Shown: piece by piece, positions 17,874 to 26,361 of the stretch
How the letters are laid out: the number at the start of each line of letters is the position of its first letter
How positions within the stretch are numbered: position 1 is the first letter of the stretch
Position numbers and translations under genes: made by a program
Notes under the pieces: generated by a model
The model's input: only the letters and a program-made list of their open reading frames with translations
Told to the model about the DNA's origin: nothing
Databases searched by the model: none
Source of the DNA: CAVVJA01 sp963809815
GTDB taxonomy: Bacteria; Actinomycetota; Actinomycetes; Mycobacteriales; Jatrophihabitantaceae
Assembly: GCA_963809815.1 (NCBI GenBank)
Contig: CAWELM010000012.1
Coordinates: 124,001-188,000, forward strand
Length of the DNA stretch: 64,000 nt
Direction: 5' to 3'

Positions 17874-17904
17874 TACGCGGCCCAAGCCGCCGGCGTGAGC
17901 TGGT

Positions 17905-19221
17905 ATGAACGCAAGCATGACCACGAGCGGCGTCCTGGATCCGGCAGACGAGGTTGTCGTCCTGCTCGGTGATCTCATCCGGATCAACACATCCAACCCC
18001 ACCCATCCGGAGCGTCCGGCCGCCGAATGGGTCGCCGAGCGGCTCGCCGAGGTCGACATCCACGCCCAGATCTTGGAGTCCGAACCTGGCCGAGCCTCCG
18101 TGGTGGCTCGGGTGCGTGGCACTGATCCAGATCGCCCCCCACTACTCATTCATGGCCATCTCGATGTGGTGCCCGCGGACGCGGCGGAGTGGACCGTCCA
18201 TCCGTTCTCCGGGGAGGTGCGTGACGGCTATGTCTGGGGTCGTGGCGCCATCGACATGAAAAACATGAACGCCATGACGCTGGCCGTTCTCCGGAACTGG
18301 GCGAGACGTGATCGCCAGCCGCCCCGGGACATCGTGCTTGCCTTTGTGGCCGACGAGGAGTCGGGCGGCGCGCGTGGCGCGCACTGGCTGGTTGACAACC
18401 ACCCGGAGCTCTTTGCTGACTGCTCGGAGGCCATCAGCGAGGTCGGCGGCTATAGCTTCTCGATCGGTAACGACCTGCGGCTCTATCCAATCGAAACCGC
18501 GGAGAAAGGCATCAACTGGCTGCGGTTACGAGCGACCGGCACACCGAGCCACAGTTCGATGTTGCATGACGACAATGCGGTCACGCGGCTCGCGGCCGCG
18601 GTATCCAGAATCGGCGCGCACGAGTTTCCGGTGATCGTGACCGACACGGTGCGGCGCTTCCTCGAAGAGCTGGCAGGTCTCACCGGGCTTCCCATCGACC
18701 CGGACAATCCCGAGCCTTCGCTGCGGATGCTTGGCAGCGCCGCGCGCGTGATCGGTTCGACGATCCGCAACACGGCGAATCCGACCATGCTTTCGGCCGG
18801 ATACAAGGCCAATGTCATTCCCGGTACCGCGGAAGCCACGATCGACGCCCGATTCCTCCCCGGGCACGAGGAGGAGCTGCTCGAGACGCTGGACGAGTTG
18901 ATCGGTGAGGGGATAGACCGGGAGACCCTGGTCCGGGACATCGCGGTCGAAACCAGCTTCGACGGTGCCGTCGTGGACGCGATGGCCGAAGCATTGCGTT
19001 CGGAGGATCCCGGCGCTCGGCCCGTTCCCTATCTGATGAGCGGCGGCACGGACGCCAAGTCGTTCTCTACTCTCGGCATTCGGTGCTTCGGGTTCGCGCC
19101 ATTGCGTCTGCCACCCGACCTGGACTTCGTCACGATGTGGCACGGAGTTGACGAGCGGGTTCCGATCGATGGTCTGCGCTTCGGCGTGCGCGTGCTCGAC
19201 CGCTTCCTGTCCCGCTGCTGA
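17905..19221 (+). CDS. M20-family metallopeptidase (ArgE/DapE/ACY1 type)
   Basis: A 438-residue zinc hydrolase that removes acyl or aminoacyl groups from small substrates. Metal and catalytic motifs are LLIHGHLDVVP near residue 72, WGRGAIDMKN near 112, FVADEESGG with the catalytic Glu near 150, and a late VDERVPIDGLRFG with a His in MWHG. The dimerisation lid domain starts at KGINWLRLRA. Length matches the DapE2-like actinobacterial proteins, and the position in the neighbourhood matches M. tuberculosis Rv2141c. True succinyl-diaminopimelate desuccinylase activity is not shown by sequence. ATG at 17905, with another ATG four codons later. Confidence 0.9.
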   Translation: MNASMTTSGVLDPADEVVVLLGDLIRINTSNPTHPERPAAEWVAERLAEVDIHAQILESEPGRASVVARVRGTDPDRPPLLIHGHLDVVPADAAEWTVHPFSGEVRDGYVWGRGAIDMKNMNAMTLAVLRNWARRDRQPPRDIVLAFVADEESGGARGAHWLVDNHPELFADCSEAISEVGGYSFSIGNDLRLYPIETAEKGINWLRLRATGTPSHSSMLHDDNAVTRLAAAVSRIGAHEFPVIVTDTVRRFLEELAGLTGLPIDPDNPEPSLRMLGSAARVIGSTIRNTANPTMLSAGYKANVIPGTAEATIDARFLPGHEEELLETLDELIGEGIDRETLVRDIAVETSFDGAVVDAMAEALRSEDPGARPVPYLMSGGTDAKSFSTLGIRCFGFAPLRLPPDLDFVTMWHGVDERVPIDGLRFGVRVLDRFLSRC

Positions 19222-19222
19222 C

Positions 19223-20752
19223 ATGCTGTTCGTCGCCGTGGCCGCGGCCTCCGATGACGTCGCGGCGGCGTCGGCCCGCAGGGCCAAGGTGGCCCGACTC
19301 GCCGCCCTGCTGCGCGAACTCTCGCCGGCCGAGGCCGCGGTTGCCGTCTCGTGGCTCTCCGGTGCGCTCACGCAGAGGCAGATCGGCGTCGGTTGGGCGT
19401 CTCTGCGAGGTGAGTTGCCATCACCCGCGGCCGGCGCCACCCTCACGATCGAAGCGGTCGAGGAGACGTTTACCCGCATTGGAGCGGTCACCGGCGCAGG
19501 CTCGCAGCGTGAACGGCGACAGCTGTTGGACGGCCTGTTCGCCGCCGCTACCGAGCGTGAGCAGGCCTTCCTGAGACGGTTGTTGGGCGGGGAGCTCCGG
19601 CAAGGCGCGTTGCTCGGGGTCATGACCGACGCGGTTGCCCACGCCGCGGAGGTGCCGCCCGCCGACGTGCGCCGGGCGGCGATGCTTCGGGGCGATCTTT
19701 CGGCCGTCGCCGCCGCGGCGCTGGCCGGCGGCCGTTCGGCCCTCGCCGACTTCAAGCTGCAGGTCGGCCGCCCGATCGGGCCGATGCTCGCCCAAACCGC
19801 GGAAAGTACGCAGGAAGCGCTGGCCCGGCTCGGTGGCGAGGCCGGGGTGGAATGGAAGCTTGACGGCGCGCGCTTGCAGATCCATCGCAGTGGATCGGAC
19901 GTCGGGTTGTTTACTCGCACGCTTGACGATGTGACCGCACGATTACCTGAGATCGTGGACTACGTAAGTGGCTTGCCGGCTCGGGACTTCGTGGCCGACG
20001 GGGAGGCGATCGCGCTCACGAAAGGCGGGCGACCGCTTCCGTTTCAGGTCACTGCCTCTCGGGTCGGATCTCGCGACCCGGCCGCCGGGCAGGCGCGGAC
20101 GCCGTTGACGCTGTTTCTGTTCGACGCCCTGCGCGTCGACGGGGTGGACCTGCTCGACGAACCGACCGCCGAACGTCACCGCATCCTGTCCGACGTGGTT
20201 CCGGCGGCGAACCGGCCGGATCGGATCGTGACAGCGAATCCGGACGAGGCAAGCCAATTCCTCAGCACAACGTTGGACCGCGGCCATGAGGGGGTCATGG
20301 TCAAATCGCTCATCGCGCCCTACGAAGCCGGCCGGCGCGGCAGTGGCTGGCTCAAGGTCAAGCCGGTGCACACGCTCGACTTCGTAGTTCTCGCCGTCGA
20401 ATGGGGTTCGGGCCGTCGTCGCGGCTGGTTGTCCAACATTCATCTGGGCGCGCGGGACCCGGTCACCGGCGGATTCGTCATGCTCGGCAAGACATTCAAA
20501 GGCATGACGGACGAGATGCTGGCGTGGCAGACGAAGCGCTTCCTACAGCTCGCCAGCGGCCCGACTGACGGCTGGGTGGTGCCACTGCGACCCGAGCAAG
20601 TTGTGGAGATCGCTTTCGACGGGGTACAGCGCTCGTCGCGGTATCCGGGCGGGTTGGCTCTTCGTTTCGCCCGCGTTCTCCGTTACCGAGACGACAAACG
20701 TCCCGAGGAGGCGGACACCATCGATGCGGTCCGGGCGTTCTCCGCGGAGTGA
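19223..20752 (+). CDS. ligB: ATP-dependent DNA ligase, LigB type
   Basis: A 509-residue ligase that seals nicks using ATP. The active-site motif I is EWKLDGARLQIH with Lys212 as the adenylated residue. Motif III-like LFLFDALRVDG, motif IV GHEGVMVKSL and motif V SGWLKVKPVHTLDFVVLA follow in order, and then an OB-fold domain. The N-terminal 200 residues are the alpha-helical DNA-binding domain. I start it at the ATG at 19223, two bases after the M20 stop, because the N-terminus MLFVAVAAASDDVAAASARR matches the LigB family. An earlier in-frame start would lie inside the peptidase gene. It is accessory to the NAD-dependent LigA expected elsewhere. Confidence 0.93.
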   Translation: MLFVAVAAASDDVAAASARRAKVARLAALLRELSPAEAAVAVSWLSGALTQRQIGVGWASLRGELPSPAAGATLTIEAVEETFTRIGAVTGAGSQRERRQLLDGLFAAATEREQAFLRRLLGGELRQGALLGVMTDAVAHAAEVPPADVRRAAMLRGDLSAVAAAALAGGRSALADFKLQVGRPIGPMLAQTAESTQEALARLGGEAGVEWKLDGARLQIHRSGSDVGLFTRTLDDVTARLPEIVDYVSGLPARDFVADGEAIALTKGGRPLPFQVTASRVGSRDPAAGQARTPLTLFLFDALRVDGVDLLDEPTAERHRILSDVVPAANRPDRIVTANPDEASQFLSTTLDRGHEGVMVKSLIAPYEAGRRGSGWLKVKPVHTLDFVVLAVEWGSGRRRGWLSNIHLGARDPVTGGFVMLGKTFKGMTDEMLAWQTKRFLQLASGPTDGWVVPLRPEQVVEIAFDGVQRSSRYPGGLALRFARVLRYRDDKRPEEADTIDAVRAFSAE

Positions 20753-20816
20753 CGATCGGCACCCGAACTGTGGCTAGCGCTGGCCTCCGCACCAAGACGG
20801 CGCCGACGCCGAGCGA

Positions 20817-21053
20817 TTAATGGATGAGTCCGGGCAGCGGCAGCAGGTCAGTCGCCGGCGGCCGTGGACGGCGGAGCCAGACTCGCCGGCTGCCGTCGGT
20901 ATAGCGCAGGACGCGGGCTAACTCCCAGCCGCCGTACTCGGCGTGCAACGAAAGTCGCACCGCTGCGGAAACCCGGGTGACATCGGCCGGAATCCGCAGC
21001 GGCGCGTATTCCCAGTCTGGATCGGCGTCCGCTTCGACGCCTGCTGCCGTCAT
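20817..21053 (-). CDS. DUF5703-family small protein
   Basis: A 78-residue protein whose core, DWEYAPLRIPADVTRVSAA then EYGGWELARVLRYTDGSRR and VWLRR, matches the DUF5703 family I associate with actinobacteria (M. tuberculosis Rv2137c-like). Function unknown. It is predicted to be a small beta-rich cytoplasmic protein. It sits 29 nt upstream of the RecD2-like gene start side on the same strand order and is convergent with ligB. The ATG at 21053 gives the expected length. Confidence 0.75.
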   Translation of the reverse strand: MTAAGVEADADPDWEYAPLRIPADVTRVSAAVRLSLHAEYGGWELARVLRYTDGSRRVWLRRPRPPATDLLPLPGLIH

Positions 21054-21082
21054 AACAGGCCATTCAACCCCGACCGCCCGGT

Positions 21083-22876
21083 TTACTCCACTGGGCCGGC
21101 CAAGGTCTGTCGCGCGCAGTCCCGGATCAGCAGATCGGTCAGTCGGGTCCGGCGTGGCTCCGCACCGACCGTTCGTACCGCTCGCGCCAGTGCGGGACCC
21201 ACCGCGTGCACGACCGACAGGTGACGCTGGGCGCGGGTCAGTGCGGTGTAGACGAGGGGACGGGAAAGCATCGTGACCGACTCGGGCGGCAGCACCACGA
21301 CCACCCCGGCGAACTCGGAACCTTGCGCCCGATGCACCGTGATGGCCCAGCCGTGCAGCAGGTCGCCGAGCGCCTTTCCCTTGACCTCGGCCGGGCCAGA
21401 GGCGAACTCAACCGTGACGGTCCCGTCCGGGTCGACCTCGGCCACGACGCCGACCTCACCATTGGCGTAGCCGAACGGCTCCGCTTCCAAATGGTTGGCG
21501 GTCGCAACCACCCTGTCGCCGACGTCGAACCGATGGCGTCCGTCGCCCGGGTTGAGCTGCGCCTTGAGCGCGACATTGAGTGCATGAGTGCCGGCCGATC
21601 CCCGATGGATCGGGGTGACGACCTGCACCTGGTGAGCCGGTATCGCCAGGACTCGCGGAATCGAGTCGGTCACGAGCTGGGTGACCCGGCGCGCGGCGTC
21701 GGCTGATCCGCGGGCAGCCACGATGACCACCTCCCGCGACGGATCGCTGACAGGTGGCAGCGTCCCCTCGCGGACGCTCGTCGCCAGCCGGGCGATCGTT
21801 CCGCCCTCCGCCTGCCGGTACAGCGTGCGGAGCGGAGTCACGGGAGCGACTCCCGAGTCGATGACGTCAGCGAGCACTCGTCCGGGACCGATCGACGGCA
21901 GCTGGGCCGGATCACCGACGAAGAGCAGATGCGTGCCGTCCGCGCAGGCGATCAGCAACGCGTTCGCGAGCTCGACGTCGAGCATGGATGCCTCATCGAC
22001 GACCACCACGTCCTCGTCGAGCGGCCAGTCGCGATTGCGCGCGAACCCGCCGGCGAAGCTGACCTCCTCGCCGCGCGTCCGGGGCTGGGCGCCCAGCAGC
22101 CGGTGCAGAGTCGACGCCGGGGTGCTGCACAACTCCTCCAAGCGTTTGGCCGCCCGGCCGGTCGGAGCGGCGAGTGCCACCGAGCGGCCCGCTCGCTCGG
22201 CCAAGGCCACCAGGGCAGCTACGGTGCGGCTCTTTCCGGTGCCCGGTCCTCCGGTGAGCACACTCACGCCGGCCCGCAACGCGTGCTCGACGGCCGAGCG
22301 TTGCGCCTCGTCCAGGTCGAAGGGATCGCTTTCCGAATCGACCTCGATTGGGCGTCCCGTGGCCAGCAGCCGGGCGATCCCCTGGGCGACGGCGGCTTCC
22401 GCTCGGGCATAGCGCGCTAGTCCGAGAAGCTCCTGGCCGTCGGTTCCGGCTGGAATCACCGACCCATGCGCCACCGCGGCATCGACTGCCGCAGCGGGCT
22501 CACCGGCAGCGAACGGACGCAGGGCCGCCTCGATGTCGGTCCGCGGGCTCACGGTATGTCCATCGCGGGCGTCACGAGCGAGAAGAAAGCCCACGATCGC
22601 GCGGGCCCGGCGTGGATCGTCGCGGGTGACGCCCGGAATCGCGGCCCGGGCCAGCTGGTCAGCGTCGGCGATCGTGACCCCAGGCACGCCGAGGAGCAGC
22701 CAGGGATCCTCCCGCAGCAATCGAGCCGCGGGTGGCCCCAACTGGTCATGCAAGCGGGAGGCGAGCCGTGGATCGAGCGCGGCCGGGATCAGCAGCTCGA
22801 CCACCTCATACACCGGTGCCGCCGCGAGAAACGAGGACAACAGCCGTCCCGCGCGGACCGAGCCGACCTTGGGCAA
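21083..22876 (-). CDS. RecD2-like superfamily 1 DNA helicase (start uncertain, frame open to 23014)
   Basis: A helicase of at least 597 residues. Helix-hairpin-helix segments are followed by Walker A LTGGPGTGKSRT, motif Ia LAAPTGRAAKRL, motif II VVVDEASMLD, motif III FVGDPAQLPSIGPG, the UvrD_C_2 segment GWAITVHRAQGSEF and motif VI YTALTRAQRHLSVV. RecD2 proteins unwind DNA 5'-3' without RecBC. The only standard start is a TTG at 22876, but it falls inside an HhH motif (LATLPKVGSVRAGRLLSSF). The frame upstream stays open and protein-like for 46 codons to a CTG at 23014 that overlaps the aldo/keto reductase stop as CTGA. The true protein is therefore probably about 643 residues. Confidence 0.88.
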   Translation of the reverse strand: MPKVGSVRAGRLLSSFLAAAPVYEVVELLIPAALDPRLASRLHDQLGPPAARLLREDPWLLLGVPGVTIADADQLARAAIPGVTRDDPRRARAIVGFLLARDARDGHTVSPRTDIEAALRPFAAGEPAAAVDAAVAHGSVIPAGTDGQELLGLARYARAEAAVAQGIARLLATGRPIEVDSESDPFDLDEAQRSAVEHALRAGVSVLTGGPGTGKSRTVAALVALAERAGRSVALAAPTGRAAKRLEELCSTPASTLHRLLGAQPRTRGEEVSFAGGFARNRDWPLDEDVVVVDEASMLDVELANALLIACADGTHLLFVGDPAQLPSIGPGRVLADVIDSGVAPVTPLRTLYRQAEGGTIARLATSVREGTLPPVSDPSREVVIVAARGSADAARRVTQLVTDSIPRVLAIPAHQVQVVTPIHRGSAGTHALNVALKAQLNPGDGRHRFDVGDRVVATANHLEAEPFGYANGEVGVVAEVDPDGTVTVEFASGPAEVKGKALGDLLHGWAITVHRAQGSEFAGVVVVLPPESVTMLSRPLVYTALTRAQRHLSVVHAVGPALARAVRTVGAEPRRTRLTDLLIRDCARQTLAGPVE

Positions 22877-23010
22877 GGTGGCCAGGTTGGCCGTCGAGAC
22901 GTCGGCCGGCGTAAGGATTCCGGCGTCGGCCAGCGCCGGGACCAGCTTGGGACCGAGTCCCGGCCACAGGCCGGCGTCGCAGAAAGCGACGAATACCGGG
23001 TCGGAATCGC

Positions 23011-23979
23011 TCAGAGGCCGGCCTCCGGGTAGCCAAGCCGTGGCGCCGAGACGTCGTCGAGTGCTTCGCTGATTTCCTCGGGCAATTCCAGCATTTCGCA
23101 GCCCAGCGCGGCGGTCAGCTGACCCAATGTGCGGGCCCCTACGATCGGCGCGGTGACGCCCGGGCGATCGCGCACCCAGGCCAGGGCCACCGCGACGGCG
23201 GAAGTTGCGAGGCCCTCCGCTGCGGTCGACACCGCTTCCACGATTCCGATCGTCGCCGGATCTTGTAGTGGAGCTAAATGGCGCACGCCGCGCGCCGCCC
23301 GCGAGTCCGCGGGCACACCGTCGCGGTACTTACCGGTCAGGACGCCCCCGCCGAGCGGCGAGAAGGGCAGCACCCCGACACCCAGCGCCTCACAGGCCGG
23401 AAGCACCTCGCGCTCGATGCCTCGCTCCAACAGGGAATACCGCACCTGATTGGACACAACGGGTGAGCGGCCCGGTGCGCTCTGCTGCCAGGTCGCGGCC
23501 TGCGCGGTTCGCCAGCCGGTGAAGTTCGACACTCCGACGTAGCGAACCTTGCCTGAGTGCACGGCGTCATCCAGAGCCGCGAGCGTCTCCTCGATCGGCA
23601 CCTCGTCGTCCGGCACGTGCAGCTGCCACAGATCGACGTGATCAATGCCCAACCGTCGTAACGACAGGTCCAGCTGACGGAGCATTGCGCCGCGAGACGC
23701 ATCGATCATGGCCTGCTCGCCCCGCCAGCGCAGGCCGCCCTTGGTCGCAATGACGAACTCCTCGCGCGGGATGACGTCGCCGAGCAGGCGGCCGAGGATC
23801 TCCTCCGAGCGTCCGGCGGAGTACGAGGTGCCGGTATCTACCAGCGTGCCGCCGGCTTCGTGAAACGCGATCAACTGGTCAGCGGCGTCGTCTTCGTCCG
23901 TCTCGCTACCCCATCGCCAGGTGCCGAGCCCGAGATGGGAGACGAGCAATCCGCTGCGTCCTACCCTGCGCTGTTCCAC
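23011..23979 (-). CDS. Aldo/keto reductase
   Basis: A 322-residue NADPH-dependent TIM-barrel oxidoreductase. The catalytic tetrad can be assigned: Asp and Tyr in DTGTSYSAG near residue 48, Lys in IATKGGLRW near 78, and His in WQLHVPDDE near 120. The GVSNFTGW segment near residue 150 and the cofactor-binding IVGARTLGQL near 285 are also typical. The physiological substrate is unknown. The GTG at 23979 gives an N-terminus MEQRRVGRSGLLVS usual for this family. Its stop overlaps the probable true start of the RecD2-like helicase, so the two may be co-translated. Confidence 0.92.
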   Translation of the reverse strand: MEQRRVGRSGLLVSHLGLGTWRWGSETDEDDAADQLIAFHEAGGTLVDTGTSYSAGRSEEILGRLLGDVIPREEFVIATKGGLRWRGEQAMIDASRGAMLRQLDLSLRRLGIDHVDLWQLHVPDDEVPIEETLAALDDAVHSGKVRYVGVSNFTGWRTAQAATWQQSAPGRSPVVSNQVRYSLLERGIEREVLPACEALGVGVLPFSPLGGGVLTGKYRDGVPADSRAARGVRHLAPLQDPATIGIVEAVSTAAEGLATSAVAVALAWVRDRPGVTAPIVGARTLGQLTAALGCEMLELPEEISEALDDVSAPRLGYPEAGL

Positions 23980-24105
23980 GGCACGAACCTATCGGCCCCA
24001 CAACGGGGCATCTGGCTGAGGCTCTAAGGTGGCCCGCGTGAAACTCGCGTCGTATCTCGGTTACGGGGAGCTGGGTGCGGACGTGGGCCGCGTCGGAGTC
24101 GGCGG

Positions 24106-25011
24106 GTGACGCTGGTCAATGGGCTCATAGCGCACCCATACGCTCTCGCCGCGGCATCGGGCAGCGATCTCACCTTCGGCCAGGCTGCGGTTCTCGGCAT
24201 CGTCCAGGGATTGACCGAGTTTCTCCCGATCTCCTCGACCGCCCATCTGCGCATCGTGCCGGCGCTGCTCGGGTGGCCGGATCCCGGCGCGGCGTTCACT
24301 GCGGTGATCCAGCTCGGAACCGTCACCGCGGTCGTGCTGTACTTCTGGCGAGAACTGTTGCAGGTCGTTGCGGCCTGGGCTGTTGGTGTCGCCTCCTGGG
24401 GGTTCCGGAGCCTCGACCAGTCGGTCCGCGACACCCTGGAGTATCGAATGGGGTGGTACCTCATTCTGGCCACGATTCCGGTCAGCGTGTTCGGCTACCT
24501 CTTCAGCGATCAGATCGAAACCGGCGCCCGCAATCTGTGGCTCATCGCCGTCGTCATGATCGCTTTGGCCGGCGCCCTCTACCTGGCCGAACGGCACGGC
24601 ACCCGTACGCGCGATGAGGAGCAGCTGAACGGGACGGACGCGATTGCTGTCGGCGGGGCGCAGGCGCTCGCCCTCATCCCGGGTGCGTCGCGATCTGGTA
24701 CGACCATTACCGCGGGCCTGTTCCGCGGCCTCGACCGCCCGACTGCCGCCCGGTTCTCGTTCCTGCTCTCGGTTCCTGCCGTCGTCCTGTCGGGTGCCTA
24801 CGAGGCCCGCAAGGTCGGCGAGCAGACCGGCCCGGGGCTCGGAGTCACGCTGCTAGCGACGTTCTTCGCGTTCATCGTGGGATTCGCGTCGATCGCATGG
24901 TTCATGCGGTGGATGGCGCGGCACAGCACGTACTTGTTCATCTGGTATCGCATCGTGGTCGGCACCCTGCTGATCGTGTTGCTGTCCATCGGCACGATCA
25001 GCGCGACTTAG
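24106..25011 (+). CDS. uppP: Undecaprenyl-diphosphatase (BacA/UppP)
   Basis: A 301-residue integral membrane enzyme that dephosphorylates undecaprenyl diphosphate for reuse in peptidoglycan and glycan synthesis and confers bacitracin tolerance. Both catalytic signatures are present: QGLTEFLPISSTAHL near residue 35 and LIPGASRSGTTITAGL near 190. About eight membrane helices are predicted. The GTG at 24106 gives about 20 residues more than typical members, so a shorter form is possible. It is followed after 17 nt by the histidine phosphatase gene, as in mycobacteria. Confidence 0.95.
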   Translation: MTLVNGLIAHPYALAAASGSDLTFGQAAVLGIVQGLTEFLPISSTAHLRIVPALLGWPDPGAAFTAVIQLGTVTAVVLYFWRELLQVVAAWAVGVASWGFRSLDQSVRDTLEYRMGWYLILATIPVSVFGYLFSDQIETGARNLWLIAVVMIALAGALYLAERHGTRTRDEEQLNGTDAIAVGGAQALALIPGASRSGTTITAGLFRGLDRPTAARFSFLLSVPAVVLSGAYEARKVGEQTGPGLGVTLLATFFAFIVGFASIAWFMRWMARHSTYLFIWYRIVVGTLLIVLLSIGTISAT

Positions 25012-25028
25012 TGTCCGGCGAGGGAAGT

Positions 25029-25721
25029 ATGTCCACCGTATTGCTCGTGCGTCACGGGCTCACCGAGCTGACCGGGCGGGTGCTGGCCGGACGTTCCCCG
25101 GGTCTGCATCTCGACGACCGCGGCCGGGTCCAGGCGGCAGCGGTTGCAGGTCAGATCGCCGTGCTACCGCTCGCCGCCGTTGTGTCCAGCCCGATGGAGC
25201 GGTGTGTGGAGACCGCTGAAGCGATCTTCGCCGCACAACGCGCCGCCGGAAGCTCCCCCCAGTGGCACATCGACGAACGGCTGACCGAGTGCGACTACGG
25301 CGAGTGGACCGGCCGCGCTATCCCGGATCTGGCCAAGGATTCGCTCTGGCGAACGGTGCAAACGCAGCCGTCCGCAGCCCGTTTTCCGGGCGGGGAGACT
25401 CTCGCTGAGGTCTCCACGCGCGCCGTGGCGGCCGTGCGCGACTGGGATGCCCGACTCGGAAGCGCCGCGGTCTGGGTCGTCTGCAGTCATGGCGATCCGA
25501 TCAAGTCGGTGCTGGCCGACGGCCTGGGGCTGCACCTCGACCTATTTCAGCGCATAGTCGTCGACCCGTGTTCGGTGTCAGCCATTCAGTACACGACCGC
25601 TCGTCCGCTGGTTGTACGCAGCAACGACTTCGGGGGCGACCTTACTGTTCTCGCCCGGCCCCACGCCGCCGTGGCACCCGGAACTGACCCTCGGAAGGAG
25701 AGCCCGACCGAAGCTGACTGA
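25029..25721 (+). CDS. Histidine phosphatase superfamily protein (MSMEG_4193-type probable phosphomutase)
   Basis: A 230-residue member of the phosphoglycerate-mutase-like fold. The catalytic LVRHGLTE near residue 6, the proton donor region LTECDYGEWTGR near 90 and the second His in CSHGDPIKSVLADG near 158 are all present. It is the first of three linked genes (with DUF3090 and the PI-kinase-like SCO1664 family) which I remember as a recurrent actinobacterial set of unknown job. The ATG at 25029 has GGGAAG upstream. Substrate unknown. The C-terminal 30 residues are Pro/Ala-rich and probably disordered. Confidence 0.88.
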   Translation: MSTVLLVRHGLTELTGRVLAGRSPGLHLDDRGRVQAAAVAGQIAVLPLAAVVSSPMERCVETAEAIFAAQRAAGSSPQWHIDERLTECDYGEWTGRAIPDLAKDSLWRTVQTQPSAARFPGGETLAEVSTRAVAAVRDWDARLGSAAVWVVCSHGDPIKSVLADGLGLHLDLFQRIVVDPCSVSAIQYTTARPLVVRSNDFGGDLTVLARPHAAVAPGTDPRKESPTEAD

Positions 25722-25797
25722 ACGCGCTGTGCAGGCTCGATGGTCGTACCTGCGTTCGCTGCGATGCACACCCACGCCGGATAGGCTGGATTGCGCT

Positions 25798-26361
25798 ATG
25801 GCTCGCCAGTTCTACCTCTTTGACCGCCCGCGCCGATTCGTCGCCGGGACCGTTGGCGTGCCTGGGGGACGCACGTTTTACTTGCAAGCGGTCGATGGCG
25901 TGCGGGTGGTTTCGGTCTCGCTGGAAAAGCAGCAGGTATCCATCCTGGCCGACCGCATCGAGCAGTTGCTCGACGAGGTGGTGGCGCGGACCGGTACGGA
26001 GGTCGCGGTATCGGCGCATCGCGACAGTGACGCGCTCGAGCAGCCGGTAGACGAGGAGTTTCGCGTCGGCGCGATGGGTCTGGCCTGGGACAGCGATGCC
26101 GAGCTGGTCGTCATCGAGGCGCAGGCGCCGGTGGAAAACACCGAAACTGCGCAGGAAACGCTGTTCGAGGACGTTGAGGACGGTCCAGACGCGCTGCGCG
26201 TCCGCATCGAGCCGGGCGAGGCGCGAGCTTTCGTTGATCGAGCGCGGCGGGTGATTTCCGCCGGCCGGCCACCGTGCCCGTTGTGCGGGCTTCCGCTTGA
26301 CCCGACCGGGCACATCTGTCCACGGCATAACGGCTATCACCGGCCGACGTCGGGATCGTGA
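25798..26361 (+). CDS. DUF3090-family protein with C-terminal zinc ribbon
   Basis: A 187-residue protein. It begins MARQFYLFDRPRRFVAGTVG, with FYLQA and EKQQVSILADRIEQLLDE following. It ends in a treble-clef or ribbon-like metal site CPLCGLPLDPTGHICPRHNG (Cys-x2-Cys, His, Cys, His). The family is confined mostly to actinobacteria, and I know no function. It is the middle gene of the conserved trio. Its stop overlaps the GTG of the next gene (GTGA), which supports joint translation. The ATG at 25798 is chosen over longer in-frame starts because the family begins at this MARxF segment. Confidence 0.88.
   Translation: MARQFYLFDRPRRFVAGTVGVPGGRTFYLQAVDGVRVVSVSLEKQQVSILADRIEQLLDEVVARTGTEVAVSAHRDSDALEQPVDEEFRVGAMGLAWDSDAELVVIEAQAPVENTETAQETLFEDVEDGPDALRVRIEPGEARAFVDRARRVISAGRPPCPLCGLPLDPTGHICPRHNGYHRPTSGS

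Noticed and set aside
18526..19920. A 464-codon minus-strand frame across the M20 peptidase and ligB
   Set aside because: It covers two genes with diagnostic motifs on the other strand and reads as Arg/Ser/Ala-rich noise.
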